From Rhizobium sp. NRK18 (GTDB lineage: Bacteria > Pseudomonadota > Alphaproteobacteria > Rhizobiales > Rhizobiaceae): a DNA stretch of 64,000 nt. Position 1 is the stretch's first letter. The number at the start of each line of letters is the position of its first letter. The DNA lies in NCBI RefSeq assembly GCF_024385575.1, contig NZ_JANFMV010000001.1, positions 2,881,681 through 2,945,680 on the forward strand, written 5' to 3'. Positions 36,094 through 44,912 of the stretch are shown in pieces. Both the position numbers and the translations under genes were made by a program. The notes beneath the pieces are model-generated. The model was not told the DNA's origin and ran no database searches. It was given only the letters and a program-made list of their open reading frames with translations.

Positions 36094-37209
36094 ATGCCAC
36101 AACAAGAGTTCATCCGACGGGCAACACATAAGATACCGTCGTTAGATGGCCTACGGGCTCTAAGTATCCTTGTCGTCATGTTGTCGCATTCGGGCTTGCA
36201 GGACCGAATCCCCGGCGTTTTTGGCGTCACCGTCTTCTTCTTCATCAGCGGCTTTCTCATCACCACATTGCTTGCTGACGAGTATAGAGCTCACACGGAT
36301 ATCGCAGTTGGTATGTTTTACATGCGCCGCCTGTTACGCCTATTTCCGCCGCTGTTCGTGATGGTTGCAGTGACCGGCGCCATATGGGTGGCCGTGGGAG
36401 AACGATTGCACCCATTGGGTGTTCTTGGCGCCCTCGCCTATATGACCAATTATCTTGTGATATTCGTGCCGCAGATCATGGATGGCATTGGTGGCCAGCT
36501 ATGGTCCCTTGCCGTTGAAGAACATTTTTACCTCTTCTTTCCCTGGTTGATGCTTTTCGTTCTGGCCCGCCCCAGGATCGTCATTCCCACGTTTCTTGCG
36601 CTATGTGTGATGTCGCTGATGGTGCGCGTCATCGTGGCACTGACCTGGCCGGAAGCGGCAACCCTTTACAATGGCGTGGCAACGGAATGCCGTATCGATG
36701 CAATCCTTTTCGGTGCTATTGCGGCCATTCTTCGCGATGGGCCACAAGCCAACCGTTTGCTGGATCGCGTGAGCCGTCCATCCGTTGTCGTGACCGCCTT
36801 GGTGATCTTACTCGCAACTTTCCTCGTCCGTGACACATTCTTTCGCAGTACATTTCGCTACACAATTCAGAGCATCGCGTTGATCCCACCGATCCTGGCC
36901 GTGACCAGCACCAACCGCTACGCCTGGATCCGGAAATTGCTCGACAGTCGGCCACTCGTGGAGATCGGTGTCCTGAGCTATTCGCTTTATCTGTGGCATC
37001 TGGCCGGCCTGGAACTCGGCGTTGCGGCCGCAACGTATTTCGGTCTCCCGGCCGTTTCCGGCAGGATGTTCGGCTGGATGATCACCTTCTTGGTGGCGGT
37101 GCTCTCATACAAGTTTGTCGAACGCCCCTTCTTTGCTCTCCGCCGGCGGTACGGATCGCGGCTGCACGAGGAACAGGCGATCAAGGCACAGGTGGCGGCG
37201 ACTTCATAA
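36094..37209 (+). CDS. Acyltransferase 3 family (OafA/YrhL type) membrane protein
   Basis: A 371-residue multispanning acyltransferase that transfers acetyl or other acyl groups to surface sugars. The N-terminal signature IPSLDGLRALSILVVMLSHSG contains the essential His, and further motifs are MRRLLRLFPPLFVM and GGQLWSLAVEEHFYLFFPW. About 10 membrane segments fill residues 15-350. The start at 36094 is tentative; the frame is open to a TTG at 36049. The gene and its 268-base upstream spacer are clearly less GC-rich than the neighbours, and codon use is less biased, suggesting recent transfer. No glycan gene cluster is nearby. Confidence 0.9.
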   Translation: MPQQEFIRRATHKIPSLDGLRALSILVVMLSHSGLQDRIPGVFGVTVFFFISGFLITTLLADEYRAHTDIAVGMFYMRRLLRLFPPLFVMVAVTGAIWVAVGERLHPLGVLGALAYMTNYLVIFVPQIMDGIGGQLWSLAVEEHFYLFFPWLMLFVLARPRIVIPTFLALCVMSLMVRVIVALTWPEAATLYNGVATECRIDAILFGAIAAILRDGPQANRLLDRVSRPSVVVTALVILLATFLVRDTFFRSTFRYTIQSIALIPPILAVTSTNRYAWIRKLLDSRPLVEIGVLSYSLYLWHLAGLELGVAAATYFGLPAVSGRMFGWMITFLVAVLSYKFVERPFFALRRRYGSRLHEEQAIKAQVAATS

Positions 37210-37279
37210 CATCCCGCATGATTTAGCGTCTGAGCATTGCTCCAGAAGCCCAGGCAGGGGACAACGAGACGGCGACAGG

Positions 37280-37732
37280 CTAAAGGCCTATCGCCGTCTC
37301 TTCCTTGGCAGTTCGAATGACCACCATCGTGAAGAACCGGGCGACATTGTTGTCGTCGCGGAAAAGTGTGTCGCAGAGCCTGTCGAATTCCTCCATGTCG
37401 CGCAGACGCAACATCAGCACGACATCGGTTTCGCCGGTGACCGCATAGGCCTGAGACACGGCTTCTTCTGCAACTGCCCGCTCAAGGAACCGCCGCATGT
37501 GCTGCTCGCCGTGCAGTTTCAGCTCGACGGTGACCAGAGCCTTGATCGGCCGTCCCGACCTGGCAGGATTCAGGATGGCGACGACACGATCGATCACGCC
37601 GGACTTGCGCAGCCGCTGAACTCGGCGAAGGCAACTCGAAGGCGACAGCCCCACAGCGTCGGCAATCGCGACATTGGTCTGCGACGCGTCGCGCTGCATC
37701 AAATTGAGAAGCTTGCGGTCTATCCTGTCCAT
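37280..37732 (-). CDS. Lrp/AsnC family transcriptional regulator
   Basis: A 150-residue regulator with an N-terminal HTH (MDRIDRKLLNLMQRDASQTNVAIADAVGLS, about 1-50) and a C-terminal RAM/AsnC effector domain (about 65-145, VTGETDVVLMLRLRDMEEFD). The ATG at 37732 is chosen since it gives the family N-terminus; the frame is open 15 codons farther upstream. It is divergent from the gate-domain membrane protein, its likely target, with a palindrome between them. It may respond to an amino acid. A 10-base hairpin at 37266-37300 overlaps its end. Confidence 0.93.
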   Translation of the reverse strand: MDRIDRKLLNLMQRDASQTNVAIADAVGLSPSSCLRRVQRLRKSGVIDRVVAILNPARSGRPIKALVTVELKLHGEQHMRRFLERAVAEEAVSQAYAVTGETDVVLMLRLRDMEEFDRLCDTLFRDDNNVARFFTMVVIRTAKEETAIGL

Positions 37733-37761
37733 GCCTAGAGCATAATCGCGGTATCGAACTT

Positions 37762-37788
37762 TGCAATAATATTGCATCTTAGTGCAAT
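37762..37788. promoter_or_regulatory. Lrp-type operator candidate
   Basis: The near-perfect dyad TGCAATA-A-TATTGCA (37762-37776), with another TGCAAT half-site at 37783-37788, lies in the divergent promoter between the Lrp-family gene and the gate-domain gene. Its odd length and repeated half-sites fit an Lrp octamer binding site. Confidence 0.65.
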
Positions 37789-37849
37789 TTTTGACCGAAA
37801 CTGCGAAGCGAGCCGGAGTAGTCGTAAGTCACGACTGAAGGAGCAACGC

Positions 37850-38818
37850 ATGCGTTTCGTGAGACCCATCCTGCACAAGACACGACAAACTCTGACCATC
37901 TACTGGGTGCTGGTGAAGATCACCGTGCCGATCGCCATCCTGACGGAAGTCCTGTCGCGACTGGGGGTCATCAAGGCGGTCGCGCCGGCATTCAGACCGC
38001 TGATGAACCTCGTCGGCCTGCCGCCCGAGCTTGGTCTTGCCTGGCTGACCGGCATGATCGTCGGAATTTGGGGTGCGGTGCCGCTCATCTTCTCGCTGGT
38101 GCCTGCCAATTCGCTCAGCACAGCCGACATCACCGTGTTTTCCGCGCTCATTCTCTTCGCCCACGGACTGCCGATCGAACAGAAGATCATCCAGCATGCG
38201 GGACCCGGCATGCTGGTGACGACCGTGCTGCGGATCGCCGGCGGCTTCATCTACGCTCTTCTGCTGCGCCATGTTCTGGCCGCCACCGGCTGGCTGTCAT
38301 CGCCCGCAAACCCGGCCTGGATTCCCCTGGCGCAGACCCAGGCGTGGTCCGACTATCTGCTGGGCCTTTGCGAAACGATGGCCGTGATGCTGGTCATCCT
38401 CCTTGCGCTTTCCTGGGGCCTGGAGCTGCTGAAAATCACCGGGCTCATGAAGTTGATGATGAAAATCCTGTCGCCCGTCCTGCGCCTGGCCGGCATTCGA
38501 GGAGAGGCAGGCCACCTGACGGCGGTGGGACTTTTCCTCGGCATCTCCTATGGCGCCGGGCTCCTGATCCAGGAGGCCCGGTCGGGCGCCATTTCCCCGC
38601 GCCAGATTTTCCTCTCCTGCGTTTTCATGGGCTTCGCTCACAGCGTGATCGAGGACACGATCGTGGTGCTCTCGCTCGGCGCCGACATTTACGGTGTCCT
38701 CATCGGACGGCTCGTCTTCGCCATTGCTGCAACTGCGCTGGTCGCGTCTCTCCTGCACCGCACGCCAGACCAAGCCTTCTTTGCGAGAGCCTTTCGCCGG
38801 CAGGCATCAGAGGCTTGA
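37850..38818 (+). CDS. Nucleoside-recognition (gate) domain membrane protein
   Basis: A 322-residue multispanning protein with two gate-type repeats: PVAIL-like VPIAILTEVLSRLGVIKAV (N-terminal half), and LLKITGLMKLMMKILSPVLRLAGI (C-terminal half). These resemble SpmA/SpmB and nucleoside-recognition proteins, probably transporters or exporters. The ATG at 37850 follows AAGGAG. It is divergent from the Lrp-family regulator, whose operator overlaps this gene's promoter, so an amino acid or nucleoside-linked exporter role is inferred. Substrate is unknown. Confidence 0.85.
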   Translation: MRFVRPILHKTRQTLTIYWVLVKITVPIAILTEVLSRLGVIKAVAPAFRPLMNLVGLPPELGLAWLTGMIVGIWGAVPLIFSLVPANSLSTADITVFSALILFAHGLPIEQKIIQHAGPGMLVTTVLRIAGGFIYALLLRHVLAATGWLSSPANPAWIPLAQTQAWSDYLLGLCETMAVMLVILLALSWGLELLKITGLMKLMMKILSPVLRLAGIRGEAGHLTAVGLFLGISYGAGLLIQEARSGAISPRQIFLSCVFMGFAHSVIEDTIVVLSLGADIYGVLIGRLVFAIAATALVASLLHRTPDQAFFARAFRRQASEA

Positions 38819-38989
38819 TCATGAACCGGAAAACGGTGCGTATATACCCATGGTATCCGCACCGTCTGCCGCCAGCGTCTTCGGACGGCGCTACTGCCGA
38901 TCCGGATTGCCTGACGGTTTTGCGGGGTTGAGAGACGCGACAGACGCCGGGCAGAAATGTGCCTTGGTCCTTTCCGGCGTCGCATGGAC

Positions 38990-39030
38990 CACAGAAAGAC
39001 CGCCCGCCGGACAAGGGGACCGGCGGGCGG
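38990..39030 (-). terminator. Terminator of methyltransferase gene
   Basis: An 11-base GC-rich stem (CCGCCCGCCGG / CCGGCGGGCGG, 39000-39010 with 39020-39030) begins 8 bases after the stop codon, followed leftward by TCTTTCTG. Confidence 0.65.
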
Positions 39031-39037
39031 TGACGGG

Positions 39038-39895
39038 TCAGTCCTTGACGAAGACCACTTCCAGATATTCGCCCGGGGCCACTAGCGTTCCATCCTTGGC
39101 ACGATTGAAGCGGGTGGCGAGCGCGAGAATGTCGCCGGCAAGCGCTGCCCGTCCATTCTCATCGGGAAGTGCGGCAAACGCCTTCAGAACCGGCCCGTAC
39201 CAGGTGCGGAACACGTCGAGGAAGTGTTCCGGCGAGCGGTAGCGGAAGGAAAAATGCTTCGGCGTGACCGTCAGCGTTCCCGACGCACCGAAGAACTCCT
39301 CGAGACGCTCCCGCGTCCCCCAGAGGGCCGGCGAACTGATGCCGGCCGGCGGCGGCACATGGCGGCCGATCGTCTTGAACAGTTCACCGATGAAGCCGGC
39401 CGGCGTCCAGTTGGCCAGGCCGATCCGACCGCCCGGCCGGGCGACGCGCAGCAGTTCGGCCGCGGCCTTTTCCTGGTTCGGCGTGAACATCACCCCGAAG
39501 GTGGACATGACGGCATCGAAGCTGCCATCGGCGAACGGCAGCGCCTCGGCGTCCGCTTCCCGGAAGGTCACCTCCAGTCCGTCGGCTTCGGCGCGCTTTT
39601 GTCCGCGCGCCAGAAGGGCCGGCACATAATCGGTCGAGGTGACCTCGCAGAAGCGGCGGGCGGCGGCAAGCGTCGCGTTGCCGTTGCCGGCGGCGACATC
39701 GAGAACGCGCTCGCCGGACGACAGGTCGAGCGCCTCGCACAGGCTTTCGCCGACGATCTGCAACGTGGTGCCGACGACGGCATAGTTTCCCGAGGACCAG
39801 GCGGATTGCTGGCGGGTCTTGACGGTGGCGAGAAGCGCCAGCCTGTCATCATTGGCATTCGAGGCTTTTGGGGTGGCTGCTGTTGAAGCGTCCAT
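39038..39895 (-). CDS. Class I SAM-dependent methyltransferase
   Basis: A 285-residue methyltransferase of the UbiE/COQ5 type. The SAM loop is VLDVAAGNGNATLAAARR (motif I), followed by VTSTDYVPALLARG (motif post I), DAEALPFADGSFDAVMSTFGVMF and LLRVARPGGRIGLANWTP. The ATG at 39895 has AAGGAGAAACGAG just upstream. Substrate is unknown. The HxlR-type gene lies 201 bases upstream on the same strand and could regulate it; that spacer contains GTGCAGAAACAGTAG and GTACAGAAACTAG, imperfect direct repeats that may be the regulator's site. Confidence 0.9.
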   Translation of the reverse strand: MDASTAATPKASNANDDRLALLATVKTRQQSAWSSGNYAVVGTTLQIVGESLCEALDLSSGERVLDVAAGNGNATLAAARRFCEVTSTDYVPALLARGQKRAEADGLEVTFREADAEALPFADGSFDAVMSTFGVMFTPNQEKAAAELLRVARPGGRIGLANWTPAGFIGELFKTIGRHVPPPAGISSPALWGTRERLEEFFGASGTLTVTPKHFSFRYRSPEHFLDVFRTWYGPVLKAFAALPDENGRAALAGDILALATRFNRAKDGTLVAPGEYLEVVFVKD

Positions 39896-40096
39896 CTCGT
39901 TTCTCCTTGGGTACAGCTCCGCCGGCGGCGCGACCGCTGGTCGCAACCGGCTCCGGCATGAGCGTGGCGTTGGTCATGGGCAGGACCGGATACTCCGGCC
40001 CTTCAGGGGGTCGGTTCCTTTGCCTTGCAGGGGTATGAGTGCACCATAGAGCGGCCAAGCGGCCAGTGCAGAAACAGTAGCGAAGCGGTACAGAAA

Positions 40097-40813
40097 CTAG
40101 ACCACGCGCCGGCAATCGGTCATCGGCCGCCGATCACCGGCATAGGAGCTGCGCACCATCCAGCGACCGATCGCGGCGGCAATCTCCTGATCGCCGACGA
40201 GGACGATCCGCTCCCGGGCGATTTCGGCGGCAAGGCTGGCATGGCCCATCCAAGCCGACGTCAGGGCCTTCAGGTCGGCGAGGATGAAGAGGTCGACGTC
40301 GTGGCCGGGATCGATGACACACAAGTCCGGGACGCCGCCGGGCCGCGAGATCAGCCAGTAATCCTGCTCTTCGCGCGGCAGCTCCTGGAAGGTGAACTTG
40401 ATGACGGAGCGCCGGCCGGGCGGCAAAGCGGTGACATCGACCTTCCGGCGCATGTTCCACATCAGCAGGCGCGCATCGAGATGCTCCAATGTCACCTCGG
40501 CGTCGATGTTGCGGTGGGCCCATTCCCCCAGGGCGTGGACGATCGGCTGCAATTCGTCGCAGAGCGGCGTCGTCAGATAGTTGATGTCGCCCGTCCGCTC
40601 GTTGCAGTGCCGGACGATGAGGCCGTTCTCCTCCATCTCCTTCAGCCGCTTGGACATCAATGTCGGCGACATGCCGGGCACGCCGCGTCGGATCTCGTTG
40701 AAGCGCGTGGAGCCCGACCACATTTCGCAAAGCAGAAGAAGCGTCCAGCGCGGCTCGAGAAGCTCGCAGGCCTTGGCGACCGGACAAAACTGATTGTACC
40801 CATCTTTCGACAT
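40097..40813 (-). CDS. HxlR family regulator with C-terminal SCP2-like domain
   Basis: A 238-residue protein. The HxlR winged helix occupies about residues 8-105 (CPVAKACELLEPRWTLLLLCEM, GVPGMSPTLMSKRLKEMEENGLI), and Cys at residue 10 is the conserved redox-sensing position. The C-terminal half (about 125-230) resembles the sterol-carrier-like domain found fused to HxlR regulators. The ATG at 40813 is preceded by GAGGGTGCC. It is in the same direction as YkgJ-type and YchJ-type genes upstream and the methyltransferase downstream. Confidence 0.9.
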   Translation of the reverse strand: MSKDGYNQFCPVAKACELLEPRWTLLLLCEMWSGSTRFNEIRRGVPGMSPTLMSKRLKEMEENGLIVRHCNERTGDINYLTTPLCDELQPIVHALGEWAHRNIDAEVTLEHLDARLLMWNMRRKVDVTALPPGRRSVIKFTFQELPREEQDYWLISRPGGVPDLCVIDPGHDVDLFILADLKALTSAWMGHASLAAEIARERIVLVGDQEIAAAIGRWMVRSSYAGDRRPMTDCRRVV

Positions 40814-40885
40814 GACGGCACCCTCCAGACTGCGGATATTCCGCCAAGGCCGGGCCGGCGTCCAGTACAAAGAGTGTAGCGTCCC

Positions 40886-41644
40886 TCACCGCCTGTAGCG
40901 CTGCAGCTCGGCCATGGCTTCGGTGTAGTATCGGTGGTGTTCCGCCGCCTTCGGGTCTCCCGCCGTCTTCTCCGCCCAGACCTCCAGAACCGGCAGCTGG
41001 CGGGCGGCGAAATCCAGGAGGTCGAGGCGGTTGTCGTAGCGCAGGTACGAGACGAAGCTGACGATGACGCGGCCGGGGACGGGGGATTGGGCAGCCTTGA
41101 GGACGCGGGCGTGGTGGGCGGGCGCGTGTTTGAGAAGCAGGTCAGCATAGCGCCGCAGCGCCGGGGCCTGGTCGACGAGGGCGTCGCGTTCGGCGTCGAA
41201 ATCGGTGCGGTCGACGATCCGGCGGTCGCGGTAGACGACGGGCGCTTCCTCGCCGGTCTCGCAGAGCCAGCCGGGGCGCGGGGTGAGCATGTTGGCCTGA
41301 TGCGCCTCGTCCCTGTAGGGATAGAAGGGCATGGTGCGGCAGCGCAGCGGCTTGGTCGCGTGGATGGAACAGAGGCCGTCGCCGTCAAGCTCCGGACAGG
41401 GAAGATGCGCGGGCACGAAGGAGACCGGCGTCACCAGGATCGGCATGGTCTTCTTGCGGGTGACGGCGATCGTCGCGGCGATCTCGCCGACGCCCGCATG
41501 GCCCGGGGTCTTGACCTTGACCGGCGTGATGCTGATTGCCAGCGGAAAGCGGCCGGCGCCCGAAAGCGCCTCGGCGATCGTCAGCGGCAGCAGGCCGTGG
41601 CAACAAAGGCCGCAGGCGGTGCAGAGGAACCGCTGTTCGCTCAT
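40886..41644 (-). CDS. YkgJ-family cysteine cluster protein
   Basis: A 252-residue protein with a Cys-rich N-terminus (FLCTACGLCCHG) and a second cluster (CPELDGDGLCSIHATKPLRCRTMPFYPY), the pattern of YkgJ/CxxCxxxCC proteins that probably bind zinc or an iron-sulfur cluster. Function is unknown. The start codon shares one base with the stop of the YchJ-like gene (TGATG), so the two are translationally coupled. The C-terminal half is helical, with FVSYLRYDNRLDLLDFAARQLPVL. Confidence 0.88.
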   Translation of the reverse strand: MSEQRFLCTACGLCCHGLLPLTIAEALSGAGRFPLAISITPVKVKTPGHAGVGEIAATIAVTRKKTMPILVTPVSFVPAHLPCPELDGDGLCSIHATKPLRCRTMPFYPYRDEAHQANMLTPRPGWLCETGEEAPVVYRDRRIVDRTDFDAERDALVDQAPALRRYADLLLKHAPAHHARVLKAAQSPVPGRVIVSFVSYLRYDNRLDLLDFAARQLPVLEVWAEKTAGDPKAAEHHRYYTEAMAELQRYRR

Positions 41645-42144
41645 CAGCCGGCAGAGGCCGCGGCGGACCCGCAGCATTTCTTGTATTTCTTGCCCGAGCC
41701 GCAGGGGCACGGATCGTTGCGGCCGACATGGGCGACGCGGACGGGCTCGGACTTCGGGTTGATCTCGCTGTCGTGGAAGCGCCATTCGCCATCGACGCGC
41801 AGGAAGGTGGCGCGCTCGACCTGGGTGAACGGGCGGCCATTGGCGCGGAAGCTGAAGGCGAAGCGGACGGTGCCCGTGTCGTCGCCCTCGCCGCCGGCCT
41901 CCGTGTCGCGGATTTCCAGCCCCAGCCATTCGGTGCCCGGCAGCGCGCTTTCCATGTCGACGCGGTTGAAGGAGGCGGCGGCGTGGTCGGTGATCGTGCG
42001 CTCGACATAATCGAGATCGCCGAGCGTGAAGGCGGTGTAGCGCGAGCGGATCAGCGCTTCGGCCGTCGGCGCCGGCTCGCCGTTGAGATAAGGCGAGCAG
42101 CAGTCTGCAAATGCCCGACCGGAGCCGCAGGGACAGGACGTCAT
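41644..42144 (-). CDS. YchJ family protein with two SEC-C motifs
   Basis: A 166-residue protein. It has SEC-C zinc motifs at both ends, [13 protein letters not shown] (about residues 4-16) and [13 protein letters not shown] (about 146-158), around the central YchJ/NTF2-like domain ([22 protein letters not shown]). SEC-C motifs bind zinc and in SecA bind SecB. The ATG at 42144 is preceded by GGAGGAACC. It is coupled to the YkgJ-type gene, so the pair may form one function. Confidence 0.92.
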   Translation of the reverse strand: MTSCPCGSGRAFADCCSPYLNGEPAPTAEALIRSRYTAFTLGDLDYVERTITDHAAASFNRVDMESALPGTEWLGLEIRDTEAGGEGDDTGTVRFAFSFRANGRPFTQVERATFLRVDGEWRFHDSEINPKSEPVRVAHVGRNDPCPCGSGKKYKKCCGSAAASAG

Positions 42145-42284
42145 GGAAGGTTCCTCCGTATCGATTCCTCCGCCCGGTCTTACCATCCGCCCCATGGAGC
42201 CTCCAGTGCCGGCGGCCGATATCCCCTGTTGTCGCGCAATTGCGACAGGATGACAGAAGGCGGGCTCACGGCTGTGCGCGCCAA

Positions 42285-43175
42285 TCAGCCGGCCAGGACG
42301 AGGCCGCCGTAGCGGCTGATCTCGGTCTCGATTTCGGCGACGAGGGTGTCGAGCGCCGGGTTGCGACCCTTTCGGGCGCGTCGGATCACGTAGGCGAGCG
42401 CCGGCGGCTGCGGCAGGCCGTCGGTTACGACCTGCATGTCCGGACGCAGATGGCGATCACTCAGAAGCGCGACGCCGAGGCCGGAATTGACGGCAGAAAC
42501 GATGCCGGCGGCGCTGGAGCATTCGAAGACCGTATCCAGCGCCACGCCGCCATCCTGGCCGATGTCGAGCGCCCACTGGCGATAGAAACAATCATTGTCG
42601 AAGGAGAGGAAGGGAATGGGCTCCGACCGCGGCAAGGCGAGTTCCGGATGCTTGACCCAATGGAGGCATTCCCGCAACAGCACGATGTCGGTCGGGCGAA
42701 CGTCGTGGGCGAAGACCTGGATGATGGCGGCGTCCAGCTCGCCGCGCTCCAGCATCGCCCTCAGCAGAAGGCTCATGCGGACCTTGGTGCGGACCGCCAC
42801 CTGCGGATGCAGACGCCGGAAGCGGCCGAGAACGCGGGCGATGTCGGTGCAGGCCGTATCCTCGGTGAAGCCGAGCGCGAGCCGGCCGGCAAGCGCGGTC
42901 TTCGACAGGCTCGACAGCGCCTCGTCGTGCAGGACGAGGATGCGGGCGGCATAGCTCAGCAGATCCTCTCCGGCGACGGTGAATACCGGGGCGCCGGGCT
43001 TGCGCGACAGCAATTCGCAATCGAGATTGGTCTCCAGCCGCCTGATCTTGCGGCTGACCGCCGACTGCGACAGGCCGAGGGCATCGGCCGCGCGGGTGAT
43101 GCCGCCATGCTGGCGGATCGCCCAAAGGGCGCGCAAGGCATCTATTTCCAGTCGCCGACCATTGAGTTCGTTCAC
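42285..43175 (-). CDS. LysR family transcriptional regulator
   Basis: A 296-residue regulator. HTH at about 10-65 ([25 protein letters not shown]) and effector domain (about 90-285) are complete. The start is a GTG at 43175 with GGACGGGAC nearby. It is divergent from the EamA-family exporter gene, and a 14-base perfect palindrome (43253-43266) lies between them. Control of that exporter is likely; the inducer is unknown. Confidence 0.92.
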   Translation of the reverse strand: MNELNGRRLEIDALRALWAIRQHGGITRAADALGLSQSAVSRKIRRLETNLDCELLSRKPGAPVFTVAGEDLLSYAARILVLHDEALSSLSKTALAGRLALGFTEDTACTDIARVLGRFRRLHPQVAVRTKVRMSLLLRAMLERGELDAAIIQVFAHDVRPTDIVLLRECLHWVKHPELALPRSEPIPFLSFDNDCFYRQWALDIGQDGGVALDTVFECSSAAGIVSAVNSGLGVALLSDRHLRPDMQVVTDGLPQPPALAYVIRRARKGRNPALDTLVAEIETEISRYGGLVLAG

Positions 43176-43252
43176 GTCCCGTCCATCCGCCGATGTTCTT
43201 CATCCTCTATGCGGCTGCCGGCGGCGGCTGGCAAGTCCTCATTCATTATTGG

Positions 43253-43266
43253 CATGACTTGTCATG
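43253..43266. promoter_or_regulatory. Palindrome between LysR and EamA genes
   Basis: CATGACTTGTCATG, perfect 6-base arms with a 2-base centre, followed by two more GTCAT half-sites at 43270 and 43282. It is a candidate LysR operator in the divergent promoter. Confidence 0.55.
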
Positions 43267-43344
43267 ATGTCATCGATATTTGTCATGTGCGTGTCTCCGA
43301 TCCGTGTCCTATGGCTGCCGGCACACACATTGTCCGAGACCCGC

Positions 43345-44241
43345 ATGACCGATCCGTCGCTCACTCTTCCCGCCCCCGTTTCCCGCCGGCTCCTGTGGCC
43401 GCTGACAGCGACGCTGCTGGTGATCGCGTGGAGTTCCGGCTTCGTCGGCACGCGCTATGCCAGCGACCAGGCGAGCGTGATGCTGGTCCTGTTCTGGCGC
43501 ACGCTGCTGTCGGGGTTGATCCTGCTGCCGTTCGCGCTGACGATCGGGCCGCGGATGCGGGCGCGGGCGGTGCTGGAGCAGATGGCATACGGCGTCATGA
43601 TCGTGTTTCTGTATCTCGGCGGTTTCGCGCTGGCGATCGAACAGCACGTGCCGACAGGGCTCGTGGCGCTGATCTCGGATCTCGTGCCGCTGGCGATCGC
43701 CGCCCTGGCGCAGCCGCTTCTCGGCGAAAGGCTGAGCGCACGGCAATGGCTCGGCACCACGATCGCGATTGCCGGCGTGCTCGTGGTCTCATTCGACAGC
43801 CTCACCTTCGGCACCGCGCCGATCTGGGCCTACGGGCTGACCGTCGGTTCCATGCTGATCTTCGCGCTCGCCTCCGTGCTGCAGAAGCGCCGGCGGACCA
43901 TCCACATGCCGGTCCACCAGTGCATCTCCATCCAGATGCTGACCGGCGCGGCGCTGTTTGGCACCGTCGCCGCCATGCAGGGCGGCCTTGCGCCACCATT
44001 GACCGCGGAATTCGCCATCGGCATGGCGTGGCTGGTGCTGATCGCCACCTTCGCGGCCTACTCGATCTATTACACCAGCCTGCGCCTGTTCCCCGTCGCC
44101 AAGGTGAGTGCGGTGATCTATCTCAGCCCGGCGGTCACCATGGTGTGGGGCTGGGCGATGTTTTCCGAACCGCTGACGGCGACGATGTTCGTCGGCCTGG
44201 CGATCACCTTTGTCGGCGTCTGGCTGACTTCGAACGGCTGA
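43345..44241 (+). CDS. EamA/DMT family exporter
   Basis: A 298-residue transporter with ten membrane segments in two EamA repeats, e.g. AWSSGFVGTRYASDQASV at the start of repeat 1 and LPVHQCISIQMLTGAAL region opening repeat 2, each repeat ending with a helix like GITIAIAGVLVVS / FVGLAITFVGVWLTS. The drug/metabolite family exports metabolites. Met at residue 28 of the open frame (43345) is the best start; the frame to 43264 is less likely. It is divergent from LysR and followed by a bidirectional terminator. Confidence 0.9.
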   Translation: MTDPSLTLPAPVSRRLLWPLTATLLVIAWSSGFVGTRYASDQASVMLVLFWRTLLSGLILLPFALTIGPRMRARAVLEQMAYGVMIVFLYLGGFALAIEQHVPTGLVALISDLVPLAIAALAQPLLGERLSARQWLGTTIAIAGVLVVSFDSLTFGTAPIWAYGLTVGSMLIFALASVLQKRRRTIHMPVHQCISIQMLTGAALFGTVAAMQGGLAPPLTAEFAIGMAWLVLIATFAAYSIYYTSLRLFPVAKVSAVIYLSPAVTMVWGWAMFSEPLTATMFVGLAITFVGVWLTSNG

Positions 44242-44254
44242 ACCACACGGAAAA

Positions 44255-44286
44255 GAAAAAGGCCGGAGATCGCTCCCCGGCCCTTT
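44255..44286. terminator. Bidirectional terminator between convergent genes
   Basis: Stem GGCCGG / CCGGCC (44261-44266 with 44277-44282), with an A-rich tract on its left (AAAAGAAAAA) and CTTT on its right. It serves the leftward gene well and the rightward gene moderately. Confidence 0.7.
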
Positions 44287-44308
44287 CGGAAAATTGCAGG
44301 CAACCCGA

Positions 44309-44698
44309 TCAGACGAACTGGCTGAGGCCCGGTACCGAGGCGACGACTTCGTCGACGACCTCTTCCCCGGCATACTGCTTGGCCATGGCGATCGTTTCCC
44401 TGGCGAGCGAGGTGATCTCGCCCATGCCGAGGCCTTCGCTCATCAGCTGCTGGCCGAGCGCCATGACGCCGCCGCCGCCCATCGCGCCCATCAGGCCGCC
44501 GAGAAGACCGCCGCCCTTGGATTCGCCATTGTGCTGGGCGACCAGTTCCGCCCCGCCCGGGATCGCCTCGATCATGCGGGCGACCGCGCCGTCATCGGCT
44601 TCGCGCTGCAGGAAGCCGAGCATCATGCCGAGCGCGGTTTCGGCCAGTTCCTTGTCGATGCCGACCTTGTCGGCGATCTGGGTGACGATGTCGTTCAT
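44309..44698 (-). CDS. Small protein of unknown function (DUF2267/DUF2780-like)
   Basis: A 129-residue protein. It has a helical N-terminus (MNDIVTQIADKVGIDKELAETALGMMLGFLQREA), a Gly/Met-rich low-complexity middle (GGGLLGGLMGAMGGGGVMALGQQ, about 62-84), and the conserved C-terminal AGEEVVDEVVASVPGLSQFV. The pattern fits uncharacterised alphaproteobacterial proteins sometimes placed in DUF2267 or VcgC-like DUF2780; the family label is tentative. It is convergent with the EamA gene. Confidence 0.75.
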   Translation of the reverse strand: MNDIVTQIADKVGIDKELAETALGMMLGFLQREADDGAVARMIEAIPGGAELVAQHNGESKGGGLLGGLMGAMGGGGVMALGQQLMSEGLGMGEITSLARETIAMAKQYAGEEVVDEVVASVPGLSQFV

Positions 44699-44912
44699 GC
44701 TGCCTCCTCGAAGCGTTTTTGACGTTAACGTTCACGTAAAACATCCGCGTGCTTCGCGCAAGCGGATTTGCGAACGGCCTGTGGGCAGCATGCCCTTTTC
44801 CCACCTGCCACCGCAAGGGCGTTGCCGCCTTCCGCGTCGATACTTATAAGGGAGTGACGATGGTTCGATGACGCACCGGCGCAGGCACGGGCGGCGACAA
44901 GGGAGAAGGCGC

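Noticed and set aside
37266..37300. Hairpin at the end of the Lrp gene as a terminator
   Set aside because: Ten-base stem is clear but no T tract follows on either strand and it overlaps the coding end; noted only in the gene entry.
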